Assembly: GCA_031553225.1 (NCBI GenBank) | Contig: JAVBLU010000057.1 | Span: 1 to 39,119 of the forward strand | Length of the DNA stretch: 39,119 bases | From: JAVBLU01 sp031553225 | GTDB lineage: Bacteria; Bacillota; Clostridia; Christensenellales; UBA1750 | Direction: 5' to 3' | Shown here: in pieces, positions 15,633 to 22,721 of the stretch | Position numbering within the stretch: the stretch's first letter is position 1 | How the letters are laid out: each line of letters opens with the position of its first letter | The notes under the pieces: model-generated | Seen by the model: only the letters and a program-made list of their open reading frames with translations | Databases searched by the model: none | What the model was told of the DNA's origin: nothing | Translations under genes and position numbers: made by a program

Positions 15633-16430
15633 TTACAGGGGCAGCAGCACCGGCCGCCGTTCGCGAAAAACCGTCAGGCGGGAAAACCCTACGTCGCGCA
15701 GAAGAGCCAGCGCGTGCCCGTAATGCTGGGCCACGCGGGCAGGGTCGTGCGCGTCCGAGCCCAGAGTGATCATCTCGCCGCCCAGCGCGCGGTAGCGGGC
15801 CAGGATGTCCGGTCCTGGGATGGGCATGCCGACGGAGAGGTAGCCAGAGGTGTTCACCTCCAGCGCCGCGCCCACATGCAATACACGGCGCAGGATGTGG
15901 TCGATCTCATCCGGCGCATCCAGATAGCGCAGAGGGCGCTCCTGCGGCGGATAGGGCGATTTTTTGCATACGTACCCCAGGTGCGCGAAGGAGGAAAAGC
16001 CGTCCCAGGCGTCCGCCGTGCGCACGAGCGCGGCCACATACGCCAGATAGGCTGCTTTGCGGTTTTCGTACTTGGGAAAGTACTCCCGGTAGCCGTACGG
16101 GTCCACGCCGTCCACCACGTGACGGGAGAGCAGCAAAAAATCCAGCGGGAGCTTGTCGCAGATGGCCTTGGTCTGCAGCCGCACGGGCTCGTCGTCCCCA
16201 AGTTCCAAACCGATGCGGATCTGCAGCCGCGGAAAGGCCGCGCGCGCCCGCTCGATGTCCGCCAGGTACTTGGGGATGTGCGGTTCAAAGTTCATAAAGG
16301 GATGCTTCAGATCCACGTGATCGGTGAAGCAGATTTCACATAGCCCGGCGCGCCAGGCGGCGGCGCACTGCCATAGAATGTCCGCCTGGCTGTCGCCGGA
16401 GTTGTTCGTGTGCAGATGAAAATCTACCAT
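15633..16430 (-). CDS. hisK: PHP-domain phosphatase, histidinol-phosphatase (HisK/HisJ) type
   Basis: 265 aa. The metal-binding PHP motifs are in order: DFHLHTNNSGD (His5, His7), CFTDHVD, GLELGDD, SRHVVD, FAHLGY, LEVNTSGY and the C-terminal GSDAHD. This set and the length match the monofunctional PHP-type histidinol-phosphatase that makes histidinol from histidinol phosphate; other phosphoesterase activities are possible in the family. Its ATG comes 1 nt after the leuS stop, so it relies on leuS transcription and probably translational coupling. No other his gene is in the window, which leaves some doubt about the substrate. Confidence 0.82.
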   Translation of the reverse strand: MVDFHLHTNNSGDSQADILWQCAAAWRAGLCEICFTDHVDLKHPFMNFEPHIPKYLADIERARAAFPRLQIRIGLELGDDEPVRLQTKAICDKLPLDFLLLSRHVVDGVDPYGYREYFPKYENRKAAYLAYVAALVRTADAWDGFSSFAHLGYVCKKSPYPPQERPLRYLDAPDEIDHILRRVLHVGAALEVNTSGYLSVGMPIPGPDILARYRALGGEMITLGSDAHDPARVAQHYGHALALLRDVGFSRLTVFRERRPVLLPL

Positions 16431-16431
16431 A

Positions 16432-18852
16432 TTATGAGGCCACGATGTTGCAGTTGCGGTCGGTGACGTAGATGAACTTGCGCAGCGTCATCCCTGCGAG
16501 CAAAGGCGCGACGTCCGGGTGGGCGAGCACAAGCTCCTGCGCCTGCTCCTGCGAAAGGCCCGTGGGCACCATGATGCGCGCGCGCACCTTGCCCATCACC
16601 TGCACGGCAATCTCCACCTCGGCGCTCTTGAGCGCCTTCTCGTCGTGCTGCGGCCAGGCCTTTTCATAGATGTGACCGGGGTAGCCCTGCAGCTCCCACA
16701 TCTCCTCACAGATGTGGGGCGTGAAGGGGCAGAGGAGCAGCAGCAGCGTGCGCAGCTCGTCGGAGGCGATAGCGCCGCTGTCGTACACCTCGTTTACAAA
16801 GGTCATCATCTGCGCGATGGCCGTGTTGAACTTCATGCGCTCGATGTCCTCGCTCACCTTCTTAATGGCTTGGTGAAGCGAGGCGAGCATCTGCGCGCGG
16901 GCTTTGCCGGGCTGCACCATGGCCTGCAGGCGCCACACGCGCTCCAGGAACCTGCGGCAGCCGCGCGCGGACTGCGTCGACCAGGGGATGGGCTGGTCGA
17001 ATGCGCCCATAAACATGATGTACAGGCGCAGAGCGTCCGCACCCAACTCGTCCACGATGTCGTCCGGGTTGATGACGTTGCCGCGCGATTTGGACATCTT
17101 CTCGCCCGTCTCACCCAGAATCATGCCGTGCGAGGTGCGCTTTGCGTAAGGCTCTCTCGTGTTGACGGCGCCGATGTCGAAGAGGAAGCGGTGCCAGAAG
17201 CGCGAGTACAGCAGGTGGAGCGTGGTGTGTTCCATGCCGCCGTTGTACCAGTCTACGTTCATCCAGTACTCCAGGGCTTCCTTGGAAGCGATGCCCGTTT
17301 CGCAGTGCGGATCGACGTAGCGCAGGAAATACCACGACGATCCGGCCCACTGGGGCATGGTGTCCGTCTCGCGCTGGGCGGGGCCGCCGCAGTGCGGGCA
17401 GGTGGTGTTGATCCAGTCGGACAGCTTCCCAAGGGGCGACTCGCCGTTCTCGCCGGGCTGGAAATTGTCGATGGCGGGCAGCAGCAGGGGCAGGCTCTCC
17501 TCGGGCAGGGGCACCCAGCCGCACTTGTCGCACTTCACCAGGGGAATGGGCTCGCCCCAGTAGCGCTGACGGGAGAATACCCAGTCGCGCAGCTTAAAGT
17601 TGACCTTTGGCTCGCCCAGGGCTTTCTGGGCAAGCCAGGCGGTAATGGCCTTCTTGGCCTCGGGCACGCGCATGCCGTTGAGAAACCCGGAGTTGACCAT
17701 CACGCCGTCCTCAATGTCCGTAAAGGCCGCATCCTGGACGTTTCCGCCCGCCACAACCTCAACGACGGGCAGGTGGAAAGCGCGTGCGAAGGCCCAGTCG
17801 CGCTCGTCGTGGCCGGGCACGGCCATAATGGCGCCCGTGCCGTAGCCCATAAGCACGTAATCCGACGTCCACAGCGGGATGGCCGACCCCGTAACCGGGT
17901 TGACGGCCGAAAGGCCGGCAAGCGGAACGCCCGTCTTGTCCTTTTGCAGCTCTGTGCGCTCAAAGTCGCTCTTACGGCCGGCCTCGCGCCGGTAGGCCTC
18001 CACGGCCGGAAAATTCTCGATGCGGCCCTTCAGCGCGTCGATGAGCGGGTGCTCGGGAGAGAGCACCATGTACGTTGCCCCAAACAGCGTGTCCGGCCGG
18101 GTGGTGAACACTTTGAGCTCCTCGCCGCTTTCCTGCACGCGGAAGATGACCTCCGCGCCTTCGCTGCGGCCGATCCAATTGCGCTGCTGCGCCTTGGCGC
18201 GCTCGATGTAGTCCACCTCGTCCAGCCCGTCCAAAAGCTTTTGGGCGTAGCTGGTGATGCGCAGCATCCACTGCTCCTTCATGCGGCGCTCCACCTGGCC
18301 GCCGCAGCGCTCGCACACGCCGTCCACTACCTCTTCATTGGCCAGCCCCACCTTGCAGCTGGGACAAAAGTTGACCGCCATGTGCGATTTATACGCCAGG
18401 CCGTGCTTGAAGAGCTGTAAAAAGATCCACTGCGTCCAGTGATAGTAAGTTGGGTCAGTCGTGTCCACCTCGCGCGCCCAGTCCAGGGAATAGCCGAGCA
18501 TCTGCAGCTGGCCGCGGAAGCGGTCCACGTTCCGCTGGGTGATAACGGCTGGGTGCGTGTTCGTCTTTATGGCGTAGTTCTCGGTGGGCAGGCCAAAGGC
18601 GTCCCAGCCCATGGGAAAGAGCACGTTGTACCCCTGCATGCGTTTTTTGCGGCAGATGATGTCCATGGCTGTGTACGGGCGCGGATGGCCCACGTGCAGG
18701 CCGACGCCTGAGGGGTACGGGAATTCCACAAGCCCGTAAAACTTGGGCTTCTTTTTGTCGATCTCGGCGTGAAAGGGCTTGGCGGAGAGCCAATGCGCCT
18801 GCCACTTGGGCTCAATGGATTTCGGGCTGTAGACGGGAATATCCGCGGGCAT
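16432..18852 (-). CDS. leuS: Leucyl-tRNA synthetase
   Basis: 806 aa, normal for a bacterial LeuRS. Class I signatures are intact: HVGH at residues 53-56 and KMSKS at 585-589. YPSGVGLHVGHPRPYTAMD, FPMGWDAFGLPTENYAI and the editing-domain threonine-rich FTTRPDTLFGATY are all characteristic. Cys pairs (CPSC…CERCGG) form the zinc insertion. It charges tRNA-Leu with leucine in the cytoplasm. The ATG follows GGAGG with normal spacing. The gene is preceded by a full T-box leader with a leucine specifier codon, so expression rises when tRNA-Leu is uncharged. It heads an operon with the PHP phosphatase and the URO-D-like gene. Confidence 0.98.
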   Translation of the reverse strand: MPADIPVYSPKSIEPKWQAHWLSAKPFHAEIDKKKPKFYGLVEFPYPSGVGLHVGHPRPYTAMDIICRKKRMQGYNVLFPMGWDAFGLPTENYAIKTNTHPAVITQRNVDRFRGQLQMLGYSLDWAREVDTTDPTYYHWTQWIFLQLFKHGLAYKSHMAVNFCPSCKVGLANEEVVDGVCERCGGQVERRMKEQWMLRITSYAQKLLDGLDEVDYIERAKAQQRNWIGRSEGAEVIFRVQESGEELKVFTTRPDTLFGATYMVLSPEHPLIDALKGRIENFPAVEAYRREAGRKSDFERTELQKDKTGVPLAGLSAVNPVTGSAIPLWTSDYVLMGYGTGAIMAVPGHDERDWAFARAFHLPVVEVVAGGNVQDAAFTDIEDGVMVNSGFLNGMRVPEAKKAITAWLAQKALGEPKVNFKLRDWVFSRQRYWGEPIPLVKCDKCGWVPLPEESLPLLLPAIDNFQPGENGESPLGKLSDWINTTCPHCGGPAQRETDTMPQWAGSSWYFLRYVDPHCETGIASKEALEYWMNVDWYNGGMEHTTLHLLYSRFWHRFLFDIGAVNTREPYAKRTSHGMILGETGEKMSKSRGNVINPDDIVDELGADALRLYIMFMGAFDQPIPWSTQSARGCRRFLERVWRLQAMVQPGKARAQMLASLHQAIKKVSEDIERMKFNTAIAQMMTFVNEVYDSGAIASDELRTLLLLLCPFTPHICEEMWELQGYPGHIYEKAWPQHDEKALKSAEVEIAVQVMGKVRARIMVPTGLSQEQAQELVLAHPDVAPLLAGMTLRKFIYVTDRNCNIVAS

Positions 18853-18874
18853 GACAACAACCTCCTATGCGCAT

Positions 18875-19181
18875 AAAAAGACGCCTTCCTCTGTTGCAGA
18901 GGCGAAGGCGTCTTCGCGGTACCACTCCGTTTGCCGGCCCGCCGGGGGTCGGCCGCTCATGTGGACGATATCGGGTCCTCCCGCGCCAAGGGCGTGCTCC
19001 GGGGTGAGAAAGGCGCTATAAAGCGGCGTCGCTGCCTCGCACCGTCCGGCAGCTCTCTTGCGCGCGCGCTTACGCCCAAAGTCCCGTCATTGCACTATGG
19101 CGCCGTCCGTAAATCCGGTGGAGGACGGCGGCCCCGCGCACCGGGCTTTCGGCCGAGTTTGTGCCGGAAGTCGCGCAGAGT
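18875..19181 (-). promoter_or_regulatory. T-box riboswitch (leucine) upstream of leuS
   Basis: On the minus strand the leader has the T-box sequence AGTGGTACCGCG (+ 18915-18926), which binds the tRNA acceptor end. It overlaps a terminator: stem AAGACGCCTTC/GAAGGCGTCTT (18879-18914) followed by Ts. Upstream, stem I features are readable: AGAGAGCTGCC, GGTGCGAGGCAGC and, at the specifier loop, CTC followed by A in CTCACCCCGGAGC. CTC (+ 19006-19008) is a leucine codon, matching leuS. Known mechanism: uncharged tRNA-Leu stabilises the antiterminator and permits read-through. The leader is about 300 nt long. Confidence 0.95.
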
Positions 19182-19187
19182 TTCTTT

Positions 19188-19216
19188 ATTATATGCCGTC
19201 ATTTTTTTCTTGTCAA
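19188..19216 (-). promoter_or_regulatory. Sigma-A promoter of the leuS operon
   Basis: Consensus TTGACA (+ 19211-19216) and TATAAT (19188-19193) with a 17-nt spacer, on the minus strand. It starts transcription just before stem I of the T-box. Confidence 0.9.
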
Positions 19217-19220
19217 GCCC

Positions 19221-19250
19221 TTGCCATGTAATGCGAACATATGTTATGCT
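19221..19250 (+). promoter_or_regulatory. Divergent promoter for the DUF1450-like gene, with internal palindrome
   Basis: TTGCCA (19221-19226), an 18-nt spacer, then TATGCT (19245-19250) with TG one base before the -10. The palindrome AACATATGTT (19236-19245) lies in the spacer and touches the -10, the position of a repressor site. It is back to back with the leuS promoter. Confidence 0.5.
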
Positions 19251-19282
19251 TTTTTTATCCTAAAGAAAGGAAATGATGATCT

Positions 19283-19507
19283 ATGGCGGACGTAAAACTG
19301 GTTAAGGTGTGCAAGCGCTGTTCGGGCTTCGATGTTGAGGAGCTCAAAGGCAAGGTGAAGGCCAAGGATTACTCTACGGGCTGCATCGGCCGCTGCCAGA
19401 ACAAGTGTCCAGAGCTGGCGGGCAAGGTGTACGGTTTCCTGAAGGGCGAGTTTGTCGTGTGCGACAGCAAGGACGATTTCTTCCGCGCGATAGAGAACCT
19501 CGGATAA
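19283..19507 (+). CDS. DUF1450/YuzB-like small cysteine protein
   Basis: 74 aa. AAAGGAAA lies upstream of the ATG. The layout matches the YuzB-like family: an N-terminal VCKRC, a central GCIGRCQNKC, then VYGFLKGEFVVCDSKDDFFRAIE, close to the family ending in which a short strand is followed by a helix that begins with an acidic cap. The cysteines suggest metal binding or redox activity, like thioredoxin-fold ferredoxins; the function is not established. It is monocistronic with its own promoter and terminator. Confidence 0.7.
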   Translation: MADVKLVKVCKRCSGFDVEELKGKVKAKDYSTGCIGRCQNKCPELAGKVYGFLKGEFVVCDSKDDFFRAIENLG

Positions 19508-19528
19508 CGGAGCACCCGGCCGCAATAC

Positions 19529-19558
19529 GCCCGAAAGCCGTCGCTTTCGGGCGTTGTT
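19529..19558. terminator. Bidirectional terminator between the DUF1450-like gene and btuD
   Basis: A perfect 10-bp stem GCCCGAAAGC/GCTTTCGGGC with a 4-nt loop (19529-19552) is followed on the plus strand by GTTGTTTT. It lies between convergent genes and may terminate the btu operon on the other strand, though that side has few Ts. Confidence 0.8.
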
Positions 19559-19562
19559 TTCG

Positions 19563-20318
19563 TTATTTCCATCGGGAGAGCAAACCGCGCATCCATTCCA
19601 CCAGATCCACGTGGTACACGCTTTGCAAGAGCTCGCGCGTGAGCACCTCGCCGGGCGGACCAAAGGCCACGCGTCGGCCCTCGTGCAGAAGCAAGGCATG
19701 CGTGCCGTAGGTGTAGGCGAGGTTTAGGTCGTGTACGATGGCCAGCACCGCGCGGCCGGGCTCCTTGGCCCAGGTGGCGATGATGTCGAACAGGTTGATC
19801 TGATGCTCGATGTCCAGATGGTTGGTCGGCTCGTCCAGCACGAGCACGCGCGGGTCTTGCGCAAGCACGCGCGCCAGGCACACGCGCTGCAGTTCGCCCC
19901 CGGAGAGCGTGGTCACCGAGCGGCCGCGGAGCCCGTCGGTACGCGTCAGCGCCATGGCGCGCTCAATTGCCGCCCTGTCGTCCGAGCGCAGGCCGCCGAT
20001 GAAACCCTGCTTGTGCGCGTACCGGCCCAGCGCCACTACGTCCTGCGCCTCGTAGGAGAACTGCATGGCGTTGCTCTGGGTCAGCACGCCCACGCACCGC
20101 GCAAGCTCGTCCGCGGGCATGCCGGCCATGGGTTTGCCCATAAAAGAGGCCGATCCGGTGTGCGGCAGGGCGTTCATCAGCGCGCGTACCATGGTTGTTT
20201 TGCCCGAGCCGTTGGGGCCGACCACCATGAGCACGTCGCCCTCGCTTAAGGTAAAGGACACGTCCTGCAGGAGCGTGGCCTTGCCCACCATTACGCCCAG
20301 GCTATCGACTGTAAGCAT
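19563..20318 (-). CDS. btuD: Vitamin B12 ABC transporter ATPase
   Basis: 251 aa from the ATG at 20318 (GGAGGCG upstream). Walker A GPNGSGKTT at residues 34-42, Q-loop VLTQSN, signature TLSGGELQRV, Walker B VLVLDEPTNHLD and H-loop IVHDLN define a FecE/BtuD-type ATPase of siderophore/B12 importers. It begins 2 nt after the permease stop. The cobalamin riboswitch ahead of the operon makes cobalamin the likely cargo rather than iron-siderophore or heme. The last 30 residues (VYHVDLVEWMRGLL) are typical for the subfamily. Confidence 0.9.
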   Translation of the reverse strand: MLTVDSLGVMVGKATLLQDVSFTLSEGDVLMVVGPNGSGKTTMVRALMNALPHTGSASFMGKPMAGMPADELARCVGVLTQSNAMQFSYEAQDVVALGRYAHKQGFIGGLRSDDRAAIERAMALTRTDGLRGRSVTTLSGGELQRVCLARVLAQDPRVLVLDEPTNHLDIEHQINLFDIIATWAKEPGRAVLAIVHDLNLAYTYGTHALLLHEGRRVAFGPPGEVLTRELLQSVYHVDLVEWMRGLLSRWK

Positions 20319-20320
20319 GG

Positions 20321-21352
20321 CTACGCCTCCTTCCGCTGGCGGTAAAAGATGAAGATGAACACCGCCGCGCCAAGGATGGATGTGAGCACGCCGATGGGCA
20401 GCTCGATGGGCCGCAGGATGGTGCGCGCCACCAGGTCGCACACCACCAGGAAGATGGCGCCGCACACGGCCGAGGCGGGCAGGAGACGCCCGTGCAGCGG
20501 CCCGACCGCCAGGCGCAGGATGTGCGGCACCGCAAGCCCCACAAAGGCGATATTGCCGCACACGGACACGGACGCGCCGCACAGCAGCGCCACAAGCACG
20601 AGCACCGCGATGCGCACGCGCCGCACGTTTACCCCGGAGTAAGCGGCCTGTTCCTCGCCCATGGCGAAGGCGTCCAGCTCGCGGCTGAAGCGGAAGATGC
20701 CGCCCATGCCCACCAAGGCGAAGGCGGCCATGATGCCCACGTACACGTAGCCCCGTCCGGAGAGCGAGCCCATGCTCCAGAAAACGATCTGCTTCACCGC
20801 CTCACCCGAGAAAGCGATGACCAGCGAGGAGACCGATCCGGCGAACATGGAGAAGATGACGCCCGTCAAAATGATCGTGTGGGAGGAAAGGTTGCGGTCG
20901 ATGCGCCGCACGAAGGCCAAAATGAGCATGAGCGAGGCAAAGGCGAAGGCGATGCTCATCAGCGTGACCGTGAGCTGGGGCGCGAAGGGCAGCGTGAGCC
21001 CAAGCGCGATAGCCAGCACCGCGCCCAGCGATCCGCCCGTAGTGACGCCCAGCGTGGAACCGTCGGCGAGCGGGTTCTTGATGAGCCCCTGCATGGCGCA
21101 CCCGGCCACCGACAGCGAGCTGCCCACCAAGGCGGCGAGCAGCACGCGCGGCATGCGGATCATCAGCAGAATGGGTTCGGATTCGGGCCGGAAAGGCAGC
21201 ACCGTACGGCCCGTAACCAAACGCAGGAGCACGCCCAGGGTGTCCGCCAGCGGGATGTCCACGCTGCCGACGCACAGCGCCAGAATGCACGCCGCCGGAA
21301 GCAGGATGCACAGGCCTGTGAGGAAGGCGCGGTACGAGCCCCTGTTGATCAT
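20321..21352 (-). CDS. btuC: Vitamin B12 ABC transporter permease (FecCD family)
   Basis: 343 aa, with about ten membrane helices as expected for BtuC/FecCD. Family motifs are MIRMPRVLLAALVGSSLSVAGCAMQGLIKNPLADGSTLGVTTGGSLGAV near the N-terminal third, and GNIAFVGLAVPHILRLAVG…LPASAVCGAIFLVVCDLVAR, the ATPase-contact region. It forms the channel with the BtuD ATPase. It lies between the binding protein (gap 6 nt) and the ATPase. Substrate is inferred from the riboswitch. Confidence 0.92.
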   Translation of the reverse strand: MINRGSYRAFLTGLCILLPAACILALCVGSVDIPLADTLGVLLRLVTGRTVLPFRPESEPILLMIRMPRVLLAALVGSSLSVAGCAMQGLIKNPLADGSTLGVTTGGSLGAVLAIALGLTLPFAPQLTVTLMSIAFAFASLMLILAFVRRIDRNLSSHTIILTGVIFSMFAGSVSSLVIAFSGEAVKQIVFWSMGSLSGRGYVYVGIMAAFALVGMGGIFRFSRELDAFAMGEEQAAYSGVNVRRVRIAVLVLVALLCGASVSVCGNIAFVGLAVPHILRLAVGPLHGRLLPASAVCGAIFLVVCDLVARTILRPIELPIGVLTSILGAAVFIFIFYRQRKEA

Positions 21353-21358
21353 GGCGCT

Positions 21359-22348
21359 TTACTGGCCTCCGTATACGGCGTCGTGGATGGCGCGGGCGGC
21401 CTGCGCCAGGCGCGGGCCGGAGCGGGAGAGCATATCGGCGTTCAGCTGCGCCACGTGCTTGTCCGCGACGGCGGCCGTCTTGTCCCAGCCCTTGCGGGAG
21501 AGGATCTCCTCCACCGGGTCGCCCGACTTGTGGGAGGTTGTGGCCATGGTGGTGATGATGTATTCCGGGCTGCGTGCAATGACCTGCTCTTCGGAGACCT
21601 GCTGCCAGCTCTGCACGTCGGCAAACACGTTTGTGACGCCGGCGGCGGTCATCAGCTCGTCCTGGAAGGTTCCTTTGCCGCACGTCCACAGGCCGTATTC
21701 CAGGGGGGATATCTCGATGTAGACGCTTTTTGTGGCGACGCCTTTGGCCTCCTCGGCCAGCTTGGCGAACTCGGCCTTCATATCGGCCGTCAGTTTGTCG
21801 GCGGCGTCCTTATCGCCCAGCAGCGCTCCGGCGCGCGCGATGGCGTTGTAGGTGCCTTCCACGGTCTTGGGCGAGGAGGTGAGCACCTTGATGCCCGCGG
21901 AGGTGAGTTGGTCGAACTGCTCCTTCTGCTGAGCCATGGTGCTGATGATGATCAGGTCGGGCTTCAGGGCGATCAAGGCCTCCACGTTCGTGTTCTTGCC
22001 CGTGCCCACCTTGTCCTTTTTTGTGGCGGCCTCAGGGTAGTTGCAGTATTCGCCCACGGCGATGACCTTGCTTTCGCCGCCCAGCGCGAAGAGGATCTCG
22101 CACTCGGAGGGGCTCATAACGATGATGCGCGAGGGCGGGGCGGTAAAGCTGAGCGCAAAGCCCGTGTCGTCCGTCACCGTGACGGGCGCGGGGGTAGGCG
22201 CGGGGGTTGCGGCCGGGGCTGCGGGCGCGCTTGCAGAAGCCTGCGCGGCGGGGGCGGGCGAAGCGGCGGGCGTGGGCGCGCAGGCCGCAAGGGCCAGCGC
22301 GAGCGACGCGCAGAGGACGGCGAGCAGGGTGCAGGGCAGTCGTTTCAT
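21359..22348 (-). CDS. btuF: Cobalamin-binding lipoprotein
   Basis: 329 aa from the ATG at 22348, preceded by GGAGG. The signal peptide ends in a lipobox LAAC with Cys23, followed by a long Ala/Pro spacer. The mature part has the class III binding-protein layout: PPSRIIVMSPSECEILFALG, AVGEYCNYP, then VEALIALKPDLIIIS and EEILSRKGWDKTAAVADKHV. This is the BtuF/FecB fold that holds the corrinoid between two lobes. It is the first gene after the cobalamin riboswitch and delivers ligand to the BtuC/BtuD-type complex. Heme or siderophore binding would be the alternative if the riboswitch were ignored. Confidence 0.9.
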   Translation of the reverse strand: MKRLPCTLLAVLCASLALALAACAPTPAASPAPAAQASASAPAAPAATPAPTPAPVTVTDDTGFALSFTAPPSRIIVMSPSECEILFALGGESKVIAVGEYCNYPEAATKKDKVGTGKNTNVEALIALKPDLIIISTMAQQKEQFDQLTSAGIKVLTSSPKTVEGTYNAIARAGALLGDKDAADKLTADMKAEFAKLAEEAKGVATKSVYIEISPLEYGLWTCGKGTFQDELMTAAGVTNVFADVQSWQQVSEEQVIARSPEYIITTMATTSHKSGDPVEEILSRKGWDKTAAVADKHVAQLNADMLSRSGPRLAQAARAIHDAVYGGQ

Positions 22349-22382
22349 GAAAAAACCTCCAGTTCTTTCGGCGTGCGCGCAA

Positions 22383-22415
22383 GACAAAGCGGCCGCCCGC
22401 GTCAGCGGGGGCCGC
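22383..22415 (-). terminator. Expression-platform terminator of the cobalamin riboswitch
   Basis: On the minus strand GCGGCC-CCCGC and GCGGG-C-GGCCGC form a long GC-rich stem with a single bulge and a small loop, followed by TTTGTCTT. It sits between the aptamer and the btuF start, where the ligand-bound aptamer would cause premature termination. Confidence 0.75.
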
Positions 22416-22494
22416 ATGAAAATACGATCAGGAGCTGCGGGCCGATGGCCCGCAACACGCCGTTCTTTCGCTTGGCACCCAGAAGACGACGGCA

Positions 22495-22640
22495 TATGGC
22501 GGCAGGTCTCCTGGCTCGGGCGTCATCCTCCGGGAACCCTTCCCGCCTTGCGGCAGTGGCCGTTGTTCCCTTCGTCGTCCCTTACAGTTACTGGGGTAGC
22601 GCGGGCCTTGCACCCGCTTCCCTTTGCGCCTTGCGGCGCC
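22495..22640 (-). promoter_or_regulatory. Cobalamin riboswitch
   Basis: The minus strand contains the conserved 3' box GAGCCAGGAGACCTGCC (+ 22501-22517), the most recognisable element of the B12 aptamer. Upstream are AAGGGAAGCGGGTGCAAG, then GCCCGCGCTACCCC and CCACTGCCGCAAGGCGGGAAGG, matching the P3-P6 core. It is followed by a terminator and btuF. Known behaviour: adenosylcobalamin (or a related form) binding shuts off the downstream genes when B12 is plentiful. Confidence 0.95.
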
Positions 22641-22667
22641 GCCATACGTATGAAGTTGACGCAGATC

Positions 22668-22696
22668 ATTGTAGCCCATTGACGGGGGGCTGTCAA
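22668..22696 (-). promoter_or_regulatory. Sigma-A promoter of the btuFCD operon
   Basis: Minus-strand TTGACA (+ 22691-22696) and TACAAT (22668-22673) with a 17-nt spacer, directly upstream of the cobalamin aptamer. A GGGCT/AGCCC inverted repeat overlaps the -35. Confidence 0.9.
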
Positions 22697-22721
22697 GCCC
22701 TGCGGGGAAACCCGGCGCGGG

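Noticed and set aside
16519..18420. 633-codon open frame on the plus strand
   Set aside because: Antisense to leuS, whose motifs are unambiguous; no start signals.
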